Source: an uncultured Pelagibacteraceae bacterium
GTDB taxonomy: Bacteria; Pseudomonadota; Alphaproteobacteria; Pelagibacterales; Pelagibacteraceae
Length of the DNA stretch: 64,000 bases
Assembly: GCA_902610755.1 (NCBI GenBank)
Contig: CACLWW010000002.1
Location: 1-64,000 of the forward strand
Direction: 5' to 3'
Shown: positions 29,737-39,970 of the stretch, piece after piece
Numbering within the stretch: position 1 is the first letter of the stretch
Layout of the letters: each line of letters starts with the position of its first letter
Notes under the pieces: model-generated
What the model saw: the letters and a program-made list of their open reading frames with translations, nothing else
Told to the model about the DNA's origin: nothing
Database searches by the model: none
Program-made: the position numbers and the translations under genes

Positions 29737-29748
29737 ATAATTCTTTGA

Positions 29749-29790
29749 AAATATGCTCGTGATTAAGATCTCCTTTTCACGGGCATATTT
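29749..29790 (+). promoter_or_regulatory. Intercistronic hairpin in iron ABC operon
   Basis: AAATATGCTCGTGA / TCACGGGCATATTT, 14-bp stem with one G-U pair, 14-nt loop. Confidence 0.7.
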
Positions 29791-29819
29791 ATTTTCATGA
29801 TTATAAGGCGGATTATAAT

Positions 29820-31442
29820 ATGAATAAATTAAACGTTTGGTCTCTTAGCTCGTTCTTAATCTCATTTGTTGTAATTATACCTATCTTTACTGTTTCAGTA
29901 AGTTTTTTTGAAGAAACAAGTAATTATTACAAAATATTAAAAGATACTTTTCTACTCGAGTATATATTTAATTCAGCTGTTTTATTAATTGGTGTTTTAA
30001 TTTTAACTTTTTTAATAGGCACTGGGTCTGCTTACTTAGTTTCCTTTTACAATTTTCTTGGAAGTAATTTTTTCAAATGGACTTTAATATTATCTTTTGC
30101 TGTTCCGCCATATATCTATGCATATTCTTTAACAGCTTTTTTTGAAAACTACGGAACTGCCTACACAATTTTAAAAAATATTTTTGGAGATGCTAATTAT
30201 AACAGTCATATACCAAAATTTGATGGAATGGTTGGAGCAATACTTTCAATATCTTTTTCTTTGTTCGCCTATGTTTATATTTTAACAAGAGCTTCCTTTT
30301 TGTATCAGTCACAAAATCTTATTGATTTAGGAAGAAATTTAGGTTTTTCAAAATTCAAAGTTTTTTTAAGAATAATTTTACCCTCAGCCAGACCAGCGAT
30401 TATCGCAGGTTTATCATTGGTCGCGATGGAGACTTTAGCAGAGTTTGGTGCTGTTGATTTTTTTTCAATAAATACTCTTACAACGGGCATTTATAATTCA
30501 TGGATAACTTTTGATGATCTTGCATTCGCAAATCAAATTTCATTTTTTTTACTATTATTCATCTTTGCCCTTTTTTTTTTAGAAAATCTCTCTAGAAAAA
30601 AAGCTAAATACCACTCAAATATGAAGGGTGGTTTTAAGAAAAAGGAAAAACAAGATCTTTCAGGAGGCAAGGCAATACTAGCATTTACCTTTTGTTTTGT
30701 GATTTTTTTCATGAGTTTTTTATTCCCATTAATCCAAATGTTTTACTGGACGATAAAGTTTTCAGACAATTTATTTGACTTAAAAATTTATGAGCTTTTA
30801 TGGAATACCCTATATTTGGTCTTTTTATCGTTTTTTGTTTTGATAATCCTGTCTTTTGTTTCAAATTATGGAAATAGAGTTTCAAAGAGTAAATTTTTAA
30901 ATAGCTTAACAACTTTATCAATTTCGGGCTATGCAATACCTGGCGTAATTTTAGCAGTCGCTTTTATTACTTTTATAGCATGGCTTGATAACAGCATTAT
31001 TAAAGCGATGGGTTTCACATCAGTAAAGAAGATTTTCTTTGGTTCTATTTTAGGACTAATCATTGTTTATTTTATAAGGTTTTATTCGCTAGCATGTAAT
31101 GGAATAAAATCAGGATACGAGAAAATTAATATTTCTGTTGATGAAAATGCTTATTTATTAGGTTATTCAAAACTAAAAACCTTTGCAAAAATTCATGTTC
31201 CGTATCTTAAAAATTCAATTTTATTCGTTGGGATTTTAATTTCGTTAGAAATAATAAGAGAGCTTCCAATTACTTTAATATTAAGACCTTTTAATTTTGA
31301 GACTTTTGCAACGACTGCATATATTTACGCATCCGAGGACCTTTTAGAGGCGGCTGCTGCACCATCTTTATTTTTGATTTTAATTGCAAGTTTCTTTATT
31401 TTACTTAGTTCAAAATATATCTTAAGAGATAATGATGAATAA
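29820..31442 (+). CDS. Fe(3+) ABC transporter permease
   Basis: 540 aa, duplicated permease; FRIILPSARPAIIAGLSLVAMETLAEFGAVDFF. Confidence 0.92.
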   Translation: MNKLNVWSLSSFLISFVVIIPIFTVSVSFFEETSNYYKILKDTFLLEYIFNSAVLLIGVLILTFLIGTGSAYLVSFYNFLGSNFFKWTLILSFAVPPYIYAYSLTAFFENYGTAYTILKNIFGDANYNSHIPKFDGMVGAILSISFSLFAYVYILTRASFLYQSQNLIDLGRNLGFSKFKVFLRIILPSARPAIIAGLSLVAMETLAEFGAVDFFSINTLTTGIYNSWITFDDLAFANQISFFLLLFIFALFFLENLSRKKAKYHSNMKGGFKKKEKQDLSGGKAILAFTFCFVIFFMSFLFPLIQMFYWTIKFSDNLFDLKIYELLWNTLYLVFLSFFVLIILSFVSNYGNRVSKSKFLNSLTTLSISGYAIPGVILAVAFITFIAWLDNSIIKAMGFTSVKKIFFGSILGLIIVYFIRFYSLACNGIKSGYEKINISVDENAYLLGYSKLKTFAKIHVPYLKNSILFVGILISLEIIRELPITLILRPFNFETFATTAYIYASEDLLEAAAAPSLFLILIASFFILLSSKYILRDNDE

Positions 31443-32484
31443 TTTTTTTGAAATTAAAAACGCAACTTTTAAAGCTGGCGGTAAAGACAAAATTAAGAAT
31501 TTATCAATCGAGATTAAAAATGAAGGTGACATTGTTTGTTTATTAGGACCATCAGGAATAGGCAAGACAACAATACTTAGAACGATTGCTGGTTTGGAAA
31601 AATTGGAAAATGGTGAAATTATTTTAAAGGACAAAATTATCTCATCAACAAATGAACATTTGGAACCAGAAAAAAGAAGAATTGCTTTATCATTTCAAGA
31701 AAATAGTCTTTTTCCACATCATTCAATTTATAAGAATATAAATTTAGGAATACCAAAATCAGGTCCCAAAAAAATCAATGTTAAAGAAATTACAAAGTTT
31801 TTAAATATTGATCATGTATTAGATAAATACCCTCACCAAATAAGTGCAGGTGAAGCTCAAAGAGCATCATTAGCAAGATCTTTATGTGCTGAGCCTGATT
31901 TGCTTTTATTAGATGAGCCATTGTCTAATATTGATCAAAATTTTAAGGAAGAAATTCAAACTAAACTTAAAAAAATTATTAAAGATTTAAAGATTACAAC
32001 TATTATTGTTACTCACGACTCCTACGAAGCTTTTTATTTAGCGGACACGTGCGGAATATTATTAGATCAAAAATTAAAACAATTTGACACTCCTTATAAT
32101 GTTTATCATATACCAAATTCAATTGAGGTGGTAAAATTTTTGAATAGGGGAGTTTTGGTACCAGCAATAGTCACAAGTCCTAAAAGTTTAGAAAATGAGG
32201 AGTTAGGAACTATTACCGGAAACTTTTCGAAACCTTTCGAAATTGGATCTACAGTTAAATTGTTGTTACAGCCGGAAGATTTACACCACGACGATAAAAG
32301 TAATTTAAAATTCGACATAGTTGATAAAAAATTTAGAGGTACAAATTTTATTTACTCCTTAAAAACTGACAAAAATTTTATTTTACCTGTTTTTGTACAC
32401 TCTCATCATGTTCATCAACATGAGATAAACGAAAAGTTTGGAATAAAAAGACCAATTCATATTGAGCATTTAGTTTGTTTTTAA
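31432..32484 (+). CDS. Iron ABC transporter ATP-binding protein
   Basis: LLGPSGIGKTTILRTIAGLEKLE, ISAGEAQRASLARSLCAEPDLLLLDEPLSNID. Confidence 0.95.
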   Translation: MMNNFFEIKNATFKAGGKDKIKNLSIEIKNEGDIVCLLGPSGIGKTTILRTIAGLEKLENGEIILKDKIISSTNEHLEPEKRRIALSFQENSLFPHHSIYKNINLGIPKSGPKKINVKEITKFLNIDHVLDKYPHQISAGEAQRASLARSLCAEPDLLLLDEPLSNIDQNFKEEIQTKLKKIIKDLKITTIIVTHDSYEAFYLADTCGILLDQKLKQFDTPYNVYHIPNSIEVVKFLNRGVLVPAIVTSPKSLENEELGTITGNFSKPFEIGSTVKLLLQPEDLHHDDKSNLKFDIVDKKFRGTNFIYSLKTDKNFILPVFVHSHHVHQHEINEKFGIKRPIHIEHLVCF

Positions 32485-32485
32485 A

Positions 32486-32926
32486 CTAACTTTCCAAAGA
32501 TTTTAATTTTTTCTTCAGTTTATCTGGTAGATTTTCGAACCATATCTTTTCTTGACCTGATACAGGCAGCACCTCTCCGTATTCAACCATTTGGGATGGT
32601 TCTAAATCGACAATATAAACCCAAACATTTGATTGATCTATTTTGGTTTCTTTTGCTAATAACTTTTTTAATTGATCAATAAGATCGTCTTTGACCTCTT
32701 TAGAACGTCCTGCTCTTATTTGGCCATTAAGATAAATTTGTTCATCCTTAATAACTTTGCCCCCCATAAAATGGCTATTCTTTTTAGTTTCATTAAAAAT
32801 GACCTGCGCAAAATATGTATTTGCTCCAGTAGTTTTGCTGTGAATTTTTGTTATACCCTCTGCGATTGACTTTTTTTTACTCTCATCTAATTCAAGGTTT
32901 GATGTGATGACAGTATATGTTGGCAT
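32486..32926 (-). CDS. Tautomerase-superfamily protein
   Basis: MPTYTVITSNLELDESKKKSIAEGITKIHSKTTGANTYFAQVIF with Pro-1 nucleophile context. Confidence 0.75.
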   Translation of the reverse strand: MPTYTVITSNLELDESKKKSIAEGITKIHSKTTGANTYFAQVIFNETKKNSHFMGGKVIKDEQIYLNGQIRAGRSKEVKDDLIDQLKKLLAKETKIDQSNVWVYIVDLEPSQMVEYGEVLPVSGQEKIWFENLPDKLKKKLKSLES

Positions 32927-32973
32927 TACTTATTTTAACTAGCGAAATTCTATTTTTCAACTATAATTAAAAA

Positions 32974-33035
32974 ATGGGGTGTCTTTAAAGACTGAGATTA
33001 TACCCATAGAACCTGTCCGGTAATTCAGAAAGGGA
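32974..33035 (+). promoter_or_regulatory. TPP (THI-box) riboswitch
   Basis: GGGGTGTC...ACTGAGATTATACCCATAGAACCTGTCCGGTAATTCAGAAAGGGAA matches the CTGAGA / ACCC / GAACCTG / GGTAAT core. Confidence 0.9.
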
Positions 33036-33040
33036 AAACA

Positions 33041-34477
33041 TTGGATAAAACTTATTTTTTAACTCAAACTTCATCACTAACGCTTGTTATTGTAATAAGT
33101 CTAATGTTTGTTTTTTTGGGCTTATATAATTCAAGAAAACATCAAGGTCTTAATAATTATTTAACTGCAAACAGAAATATTGGATTATTTTCTTTAACAA
33201 CAAGCTTAACTGCCTCAGCGCTAGGTGCGTGGATTTTATTTGGTCCAGTTTCGGCAGCTACTTGGGGAGGAATAGGAGCTGTTATTGGATATTCACTTGG
33301 AACAGCTTTTCCAATGTTTTTTTTAATTTATCTTGGAAAAAAAATTAGAAAAGAATTCCCTAAAGGCTCTTCTTTAATTGAATTTATGCGTAAGAAGTTT
33401 GGAAAAAGCTTATTCAAACTTATTTTATTGATGACAATTTTTTATATGTCCATTTTTTTGTGTGCTGAAGTAACAGCAGTTGCTGTTTTGATAAATTACA
33501 TTTCAGGTACAAAGCTTTGGATAACTGCTTTAATTGTCTTGTTATCTACACTTGCTTATACTTTATATGGAGGTTTAAGAGCCTCTATATTTACTGATAA
33601 TATTCAAATGATCGTCATAGGAGTCCTTTTATTAATTTCTTTATTTTACATAAAAACTTTTATTGGATCTGAATTTTCCTTTGAATTTATAAATAAAAAA
33701 AATCCTCAGCTTTTAAGTTCTTCATACATTCCTAGTTATACTGCAGGTTTGACTTTTTTTATTGCAGTTGCTGCAACCAATTTATTTCATCAAGGTAATT
33801 GGCAAAGAGTATATGCAGCAAAAAATTCTGAAACTTTAATAAAAAGTCTAATCATATCTTTTTTTATAATTATACCTGTAGTTTTTTATATGGGTTTTGC
33901 AGGAATGGTCGCTTTTTCATTAGATCCAACTACTAGGCCTGATCTTGGATTTTTTATGTTATTGCTCAAAGAGCAAAAAGAATTATTATCATTATTAGTA
34001 ATTGTATTAGGTTTAGCTTTAACAATTTCTACTCTTGATACTTTGGTGAATGCAATATCAAGTCTAATATTAGTTGACGGTAAAGCAACATTCAAATTTA
34101 AAAAAAAAATAAATTATTTTAACTTGTCTACATATATTATCTTATTTTTATCTTTTATTTCTTTTATAGTTGCATCTAAAGGGTATGATATTTTGTATTT
34201 ATTTTTATTAGCCGATTTATTTTGTTGTGCATTTGTACTCACAGTTTTTTATAGTTTTTACAATAAAAAGATTAATGAAAATACGGCGTATATTTCAATT
34301 GTTTTAGGTTTGATTTTGGGATTTTTATTATTTCCAACACCAGACTTTTCAAAAAGTTTATTAGTTGGAATTATAGTTCCTACTGAATTTTTCCCATCAT
34401 TTTTAGTTCAAAATTTACTTTTTTGGTCATTTATTGCCGCAACACTAGGACCAATGATATCTTGGAAAATAAAGTAA
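33041..34477 (+). CDS. thiV: Sodium:solute symporter family transporter, candidate thiamin-precursor (HMP) transporter
   Basis: 478 aa SSS-type protein (LTASALGAWILFGPVSAATWGGIGAVIGYSLG) directly downstream of TPP riboswitch; TTG start. Confidence 0.8.
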   Translation: MDKTYFLTQTSSLTLVIVISLMFVFLGLYNSRKHQGLNNYLTANRNIGLFSLTTSLTASALGAWILFGPVSAATWGGIGAVIGYSLGTAFPMFFLIYLGKKIRKEFPKGSSLIEFMRKKFGKSLFKLILLMTIFYMSIFLCAEVTAVAVLINYISGTKLWITALIVLLSTLAYTLYGGLRASIFTDNIQMIVIGVLLLISLFYIKTFIGSEFSFEFINKKNPQLLSSSYIPSYTAGLTFFIAVAATNLFHQGNWQRVYAAKNSETLIKSLIISFFIIIPVVFYMGFAGMVAFSLDPTTRPDLGFFMLLLKEQKELLSLLVIVLGLALTISTLDTLVNAISSLILVDGKATFKFKKKINYFNLSTYIILFLSFISFIVASKGYDILYLFLLADLFCCAFVLTVFYSFYNKKINENTAYISIVLGLILGFLLFPTPDFSKSLLVGIIVPTEFFPSFLVQNLLFWSFIAATLGPMISWKIK

Positions 34478-34496
34478 AATCAGTATTATAAATCTA

Positions 34497-35606
34497 ATGC
34501 TGAATTTTATATTACCATTTTTAATTCTTATTCTTGTTGTTGTTTTTATTCACGAATATGGACATTATTATTTTGCAAAAAAATATGGTGTTAAGGTTAC
34601 TGATTTTTCAATTGGATTTGGAAAAGAAATATTTGGTTGGAACGATAGCTCTGGTACAAGATGGAAGATATGCTGGATTCCATTAGGCGGCTATGTAAAA
34701 TTTTTTGGTGATAGAAACGTTTTTTCTCAAGCTGACCAAGAAGAATTGATTAAAAAGTATGATGAAAAAGAAAGGCAAAAACTATTTGTTTTAAAACCTC
34801 TTTATCAAAGAGCCATAATAGTTGCTGCAGGTCCAATAGCTAACTTTTTGCTAGCAATACTTATATTTTTCATGATCAATATTTTTGTCGGTAAAGACTT
34901 TACCCCTCCAATGATAAGTGAAGTAACTAAAGAAAGTCCTGCTTATGTTGCTGGACTGGAGAAAAATGATGTAATTCTATCAATTGATAAAAACGAAGTA
35001 AAAAGCATCTTGGATGTTTCAAAATTCATAACAATGTCTACTGCAGAATTTATTGACTTTAAAGTCTCAAGATATGATAAAGAGATTTTAATAAAAGTAA
35101 AACCTCAGACCTTAGATGGCGAAGATAATCTTGGTAATAAAATTAAAAAAAGAACAGTTGGAATAAAAATTATTCCATATCAAAATACAATTAATCATCA
35201 AAAGCTGGGCCCAGCTAAAGCCATTTATTATTCAGTTTCTGAGGTATATTATGTAACCACCTCAACGTTAAAGTACTTAGGATCTATAATTGCGGGTTCA
35301 GGTGATAGTTCTCAATTAGGTGGTCCTATTAGAATAGCAAAAATTTCAGGTCAAGTTGCTGAATTTGGGATATTACCATTTTTAAGTATGATGGCTTATA
35401 TATCTATAAGTTTAGGTTTAATTAATTTATTCCCGATACCATTATTGGATGGGGGTCATTTAATGTTTTATGGTTTTGAAAAAGTTTTAGGTAAGCCATT
35501 AAGCCAAAAAACACAGGAAGGTTTTTTTCGAATCGGAATGTTTTTGCTTCTATCTTTGATGTTTTTTGCAACTATGAATGACCTAAGAGATTTAGGCCTT
35601 TTTTAA
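34497..35606 (+). CDS. rseP: RIP metalloprotease
   Basis: VVVFIHEYGHYYFAKKYGV (HExxH), PDZ region, NLFPIPLLDGGHL. Confidence 0.95.
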   Translation: MLNFILPFLILILVVVFIHEYGHYYFAKKYGVKVTDFSIGFGKEIFGWNDSSGTRWKICWIPLGGYVKFFGDRNVFSQADQEELIKKYDEKERQKLFVLKPLYQRAIIVAAGPIANFLLAILIFFMINIFVGKDFTPPMISEVTKESPAYVAGLEKNDVILSIDKNEVKSILDVSKFITMSTAEFIDFKVSRYDKEILIKVKPQTLDGEDNLGNKIKKRTVGIKIIPYQNTINHQKLGPAKAIYYSVSEVYYVTTSTLKYLGSIIAGSGDSSQLGGPIRIAKISGQVAEFGILPFLSMMAYISISLGLINLFPIPLLDGGHLMFYGFEKVLGKPLSQKTQEGFFRIGMFLLLSLMFFATMNDLRDLGLF

Positions 35607-35759
35607 CTTATATATAAAGAGCATCAAAAAAACCAATAAAAACAAGGTTTATTTATACACAATATCTTGTGTTAAAAACCAAATTAAACACTAAAAAAAA
35701 GCTTGATTTTAAAGGCATTTTGTAAACTATGTTAATTAACCTTTAAAACCGGAGCTAAA

Positions 35760-36035
35760 ATGAACAAAAAACAACTAGTTGCTAAATTGGCAGGTTCTTT
35801 AAACCAAAGTAAAGCTGATGCTGAGCGAACTTTTGATACCATCACAAATACGATATTGGATGCGTTGAAAAATGATGACTCAGTGAAAATCGCTGGTTTT
35901 GGTACATACAAAGTTGCTAAGAGAAAAGCTAGAATTGGAAGAAACCCAAGAACTGGAGAACAAATCCAAATAGCTGCATCTCAAAAAGTTAAGTTTTTGC
36001 CTGCAAAAGCGCTTAAAGAAATATTCAATAAATAA
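35760..36035 (+). CDS. HU family DNA-binding protein
   Basis: MNKKQLVAKLAGSLNQSKADAERTFD; VKIAGFGTYKVAKRKARIGRNPRTGEQIQIAASQKVKF. Confidence 0.96.
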   Translation: MNKKQLVAKLAGSLNQSKADAERTFDTITNTILDALKNDDSVKIAGFGTYKVAKRKARIGRNPRTGEQIQIAASQKVKFLPAKALKEIFNK

Positions 36036-36047
36036 ATATTTCCTCTG

Positions 36048-36085
36048 AACAGCCTTTATTAATATAAAAGTTACTAAAGGCTGTT
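36048..36085 (+). terminator. Hairpin terminator after HU gene
   Basis: AACAGCCTTTA...TAAAGGCTGTT, 11-bp perfect stem. Confidence 0.75.
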
Positions 36086-36180
36086 TCTATATGCAAATAT
36101 TGCATACCTATTTTATCCAATAAACATTAGTTTTTAAATATCCATTTTATAAAAGGGTCTCTTTAACAAGGGAGAATATT

Positions 36181-37482
36181 ATGAAAAAACATTTAAAGAA
36201 ACTAGTGTGTCCCGCAGTAAGTTTATTTTTCTTACTAAACATGACGAGTACGAGTTATGCGGATTCAACTGTTTCAGCAGAAGTAGGATTCATTTTTAAT
36301 ACTTTCCTTTTTCTAGTTTGTGGATTTTTAGTCATGTTTATGGCTGCAGGATTTGCAATGTTAGAGGCAGGAAGTGTAACATCTAAAAGTGTATCTGTAA
36401 TTTGTGCAAAAAATATTGGATTATTTTCTATAGCTGGAATGATGTTCTGGTTATTTGGTTATAATTTAGCATATGGAATACCAGAAGGTGGATATATTGG
36501 TAGTTTTTTACCATGGTCAGATGCTAGTAAAGTAGATACTGGTTATTCGGACGGATCAGATTGGTATTTCCAAATGGTATTTTGCGCAACAACAGTTTCG
36601 ATTGTTTCAGGAACATTAGCTGAAAGAATCAAACTATGGCCTTTCTTTTTATTTGCAGCAATTTTATCTGGAATTATCTATCCAATCGTGATGGGTTGGC
36701 AATGGGGTGGTGGCTGGTTAGCAGCTGCTGGATTCTCAGATTTTGCAGGTTCAACATTAGTACACTCAACAGGTGGTGCAGCAGCTTTAGCCGGAGCGTT
36801 ATTATTAGGTCCAAGATTAGGTAGATTTACAAAATCTGGTGCACCTGCTCCGATGAAACCATTTGCTGCTTCATCAATTCCATTAATCACAGTTGGTATA
36901 TTCATTTTATGGCTGGGTTGGTTTGGATTTAATGGTGGTTCTCAATTAGCTATGGGTACTGCTGATGATGCAATTGCTGTTTCAACAATCTTTATGAATA
37001 CATTTTTAGCTGGAGCTGGTGGTGTAATGGCTGCCGCTACAGTTACAAGATTAGCATTTGGTAAAACAGATGTAATTCAAATGTTAAATGGATGTATTGG
37101 TGGTCTAGTTGCAATTACAGCAGAACCATTAATGCCATCACCACTTGCAGCAATTTTAATTGGTGCAGTTGGGGGTGTAATAGTTGTTTACGGAACAAAA
37201 CTACTTTTTTCTCTAAAAATTGACGATGTAGTAGGTGCAGTACCTGCACACTTATTCGCTGGTATTTGGGGTACATTAGCTGTTCCAATAACAAATCCAG
37301 ACACAACTTTTGGAGCTCAGTTTTTAGGTGTAATCTCAATCAACGTATTTGTGTTTATAGTTGCCCTAGCAGTATGGGGAATTATGAAGAGTACAATTGG
37401 TATAAGATTAAGTAAAGAAGCTGAACTCAAAGGAACCGACGTCGTAGAAACAGGCGTAATCGGTTACGCGATAAGAGATTAA
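36181..37482 (+). CDS. amtB: Ammonium transporter
   Basis: FLVCGFLVMFMAAGFAMLEAGSV, GGWLAAAGFSDFAGSTLVHSTGG, IGAVGGVIVVYG. Confidence 0.96.
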   Translation: MKKHLKKLVCPAVSLFFLLNMTSTSYADSTVSAEVGFIFNTFLFLVCGFLVMFMAAGFAMLEAGSVTSKSVSVICAKNIGLFSIAGMMFWLFGYNLAYGIPEGGYIGSFLPWSDASKVDTGYSDGSDWYFQMVFCATTVSIVSGTLAERIKLWPFFLFAAILSGIIYPIVMGWQWGGGWLAAAGFSDFAGSTLVHSTGGAAALAGALLLGPRLGRFTKSGAPAPMKPFAASSIPLITVGIFILWLGWFGFNGGSQLAMGTADDAIAVSTIFMNTFLAGAGGVMAAATVTRLAFGKTDVIQMLNGCIGGLVAITAEPLMPSPLAAILIGAVGGVIVVYGTKLLFSLKIDDVVGAVPAHLFAGIWGTLAVPITNPDTTFGAQFLGVISINVFVFIVALAVWGIMKSTIGIRLSKEAELKGTDVVETGVIGYAIRD

Positions 37483-37509
37483 TCATCTCTCCCTCTTGGT
37501 TAGACGATT

Positions 37510-37539
37510 AAAAGGCCTCCTAGAAATAGGAGGCCTTTT
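37510..37539. terminator. Bidirectional terminator, GAAA tetraloop
   Basis: AAAAGGCCTCCTA-GAAA-TAGGAGGCCTTTT, 13-bp perfect stem between convergent amtB and bcp. Confidence 0.9.
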
Positions 37540-37989
37540 TCATTTATTTGTAATGTAATTCAAAATCTCTTGAGCATGATTTTTTACTCGGACGGATCTC
37601 CATTCTTTAATTATCTTTTTATTTTTGATCAAGAAACTACTTCTTATTAATCCCATAAATTCTTTACCCATAAATTGCTTTTTTCCCCAAACTTTATAAG
37701 CCTTTATTGCAATCTTTTTTTCATCGGAGAGTAAATCAAATTTAATTTTATATTTTTTTTTAAATTTTTTATGACTTTCCAAACTATCTTTTGATATTCC
37801 GTACACACTGCAATTATTTTTTGAAAATTTACTTAAAAGACTATTGAAATCCTTTGTTTCTAGCGTACACCCAGGGGTATCATCTTTTGGGTAAAAATAT
37901 AAAACAATAAGTTTTGATTTAATTTTGTTTAATTCTACAACCTCATTAGAGGTACTAATTAATTTAAAATTCGGCGCTTTTATGGTCAT
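37540..37989 (-). CDS. bcp: Thiol peroxidase (Bcp-type peroxiredoxin)
   Basis: IVLYFYPKDDTPGCTLETKDF. Confidence 0.94.
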   Translation of the reverse strand: MTIKAPNFKLISTSNEVVELNKIKSKLIVLYFYPKDDTPGCTLETKDFNSLLSKFSKNNCSVYGISKDSLESHKKFKKKYKIKFDLLSDEKKIAIKAYKVWGKKQFMGKEFMGLIRSSFLIKNKKIIKEWRSVRVKNHAQEILNYITNK

Positions 37990-38981
37990 TGGTCAGTTTT
38001 ATTTTCTTCCCAAAGTTTTTTTATATCTATAAATGGGGATAAACCGTAGCTTGAATTAACGTTAGTCATATGTACCGCTAATGATTTAATAGGTGAAATA
38101 CCAACTTCACTCTCTAAAATTTTATTTAAATATTTTTCAAAAGGTTCGTGTCTTTTCTCACAAGTTTTTTCAAAGTTATCTATATGTTTTTGAAACATTT
38201 TTTTTGAGATCATAAATGTACAAAGCATTTTTGTGATCGTTCGCCAATGTTGTTGACCTCCAATTAATATATTTGTTTTTTCATTATTCATATAATTAAA
38301 AGGATAATCGCTTGGACAAACTATAATTTCGTCCTTATGTTGAGAGCTTACTCTTTCGTAAGTATTCAACATATCAACCAACGAATGCTCATAATGAAGA
38401 TAATCATCCTCTACAAAATATATGAGATCAGATTGATCTTTTTTTGCAACTTCGAAGCATTTCAATAAACTTGAGAGATTTCCAAATGTTTCTTGATTAT
38501 TTTCAGCTGCTATTTTTTCTTTATGTTCGCTTTTATCGTGATGAATAATTTCACAGTTTACACCATGCGTGTTTATTAAGTCTTTTAATTTTTTGAGATT
38601 TTCATCACTTGAATTGTCATCAATAACTTGAAATTTTATTGAAGTATCTGGTTTAAGTTTCTTAGATTTTTTAATCGATTTAATTACAGAATTTAAACAT
38701 CTTAAAGCATAATCAATTTTAGGTTTTTCAAATATTCTTTTTTTGTTTTGATCCCAAATTTCAATATTAGTATTTGTTCTAAAAATAATGCTTAAACTTT
38801 GAATTTTTCTAGTTAATTTAACTTCACCCAAAGGTAATACTATCGACTTTTTAATATTTGAGAGCTCTTCATTTAATTCTTTGTCCAAAGTAGGAGAATT
38901 AAATTCATTCTGATCAATAATTTCAAAACCCAATAATTTAGAAAACTTAATGAATATTTTTTTAAAGATGTTTTTTTTCAT
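37986..38981 (-). CDS. Glycosyltransferase-like protein
   Basis: FQVIDDNSSDENLKKL and DLIYFVEDDYLH (GT-A-like DxD). Confidence 0.6.
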   Translation of the reverse strand: MKKNIFKKIFIKFSKLLGFEIIDQNEFNSPTLDKELNEELSNIKKSIVLPLGEVKLTRKIQSLSIIFRTNTNIEIWDQNKKRIFEKPKIDYALRCLNSVIKSIKKSKKLKPDTSIKFQVIDDNSSDENLKKLKDLINTHGVNCEIIHHDKSEHKEKIAAENNQETFGNLSSLLKCFEVAKKDQSDLIYFVEDDYLHYEHSLVDMLNTYERVSSQHKDEIIVCPSDYPFNYMNNEKTNILIGGQQHWRTITKMLCTFMISKKMFQKHIDNFEKTCEKRHEPFEKYLNKILESEVGISPIKSLAVHMTNVNSSYGLSPFIDIKKLWEENKTDQ

Positions 38982-39009
38982 TTAATCTGATATTACAATA
39001 TATATAATT

Positions 39010-39393
39010 ATGACAATTAAATCATCCAAAGAACTTGTAAATGATGCATTGAAAGAAATTAAAACGATTTCTCACACCCAGGCTTCAAAATTACATAAAG
39101 ATGGTAGTTGTAATTTGATTGATATAAGGGATGTAAGAGAGCTTGAAAAAGAGGGAAGAGTAGATGGATCATTACACATACCAAGAGGAATGCTTGAATT
39201 TTGGATTGATCCAAATAGCGCATATTATAAACAAGGAAAAATCGATCCATCAAAAGAAATAGTTCTTTTTTGTGCAGGTGGATTAAGGTCTGCATTGGCT
39301 GCAAAATCACTTCAAGATATGGGTTTTAAAAATGTCTCCCATGTCGACGGAGGTTTCAGTGCTATTAAAGATGGTGACTTTGAAATTAAATAG
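39010..39393 (+). CDS. Rhodanese-like domain protein
   Basis: NLIDIRDVRELEKEGRVDGSLHIPRGMLEFW, VLFCAGGLRSALAAKSLQDMGF. Confidence 0.93.
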   Translation: MTIKSSKELVNDALKEIKTISHTQASKLHKDGSCNLIDIRDVRELEKEGRVDGSLHIPRGMLEFWIDPNSAYYKQGKIDPSKEIVLFCAGGLRSALAAKSLQDMGFKNVSHVDGGFSAIKDGDFEIK

Positions 39394-39970
39394 AAAATTC
39401 ATCTATAGCGTAGTCTAATCTATCCTGACCCCAAAATATTTTATCATTACAAATAAATGTTGGTGCTCCAAAGATTTTTTTATCGAAAGCATCTTGTGTT
39501 AGTTTAATCAATTTTTCTTTTATCTCTTTTTTACAAATGCTGTTAAAAAAAGTATCTACATCTATTTGAAGGTATTTAAGTTTTTCTTTAAAATTTTCAT
39601 CATCAGAGAGATTTATATTATCTTTCCAATATGCATCAAAAAAACAATCGATATACTTATCTAATATATCTTTATTCATAACTAACGATCCTCTCATAAG
39701 ATTAAGAGAGCTTATTGGAAAATAATCATTAAATTTGAAATCGATCTTGAGTTTTTTTGAAACCATTTCACAGTCTCGTCTCATAAATTCATTTTTATTT
39801 TTTATAAAGGCATTTGCTGTAATTCCTGCTAACTTATGCAATCCTCCTAAAAGCATAGGACAATAAATAAATTTTATAGAATTTTTTTTTTGAATTTCTC
39901 TAATTTTTTTATGTGCTATATAAGTGTAGGGACTTGAAAAATCGTAATAAAATTGAATAGATTTAGTCAT
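39386..39970 (-). CDS. DsbA-family/2-hydroxychromene-2-carboxylate isomerase-like protein
   Basis: IQFYYDFSSPYTYIAHKKIREI, KKIFGAPTFICNDKIFWGQDRLD. Confidence 0.85.
   Translation of the reverse strand: MTKSIQFYYDFSSPYTYIAHKKIREIQKKNSIKFIYCPMLLGGLHKLAGITANAFIKNKNEFMRRDCEMVSKKLKIDFKFNDYFPISSLNLMRGSLVMNKDILDKYIDCFFDAYWKDNINLSDDENFKEKLKYLQIDVDTFFNSICKKEIKEKLIKLTQDAFDKKIFGAPTFICNDKIFWGQDRLDYAIDEFSI

Noticed and set aside
35656-35671. ACACAATATCTTGTGT inverted repeat upstream of the HU gene
   Set aside because: Only 6-bp arms in AT-rich sequence; cannot be told from chance without comparative data.
36678-37339. Minus-strand ORFs inside amtB
   Set aside because: Shadow ORFs of a conserved, GC-richer gene.
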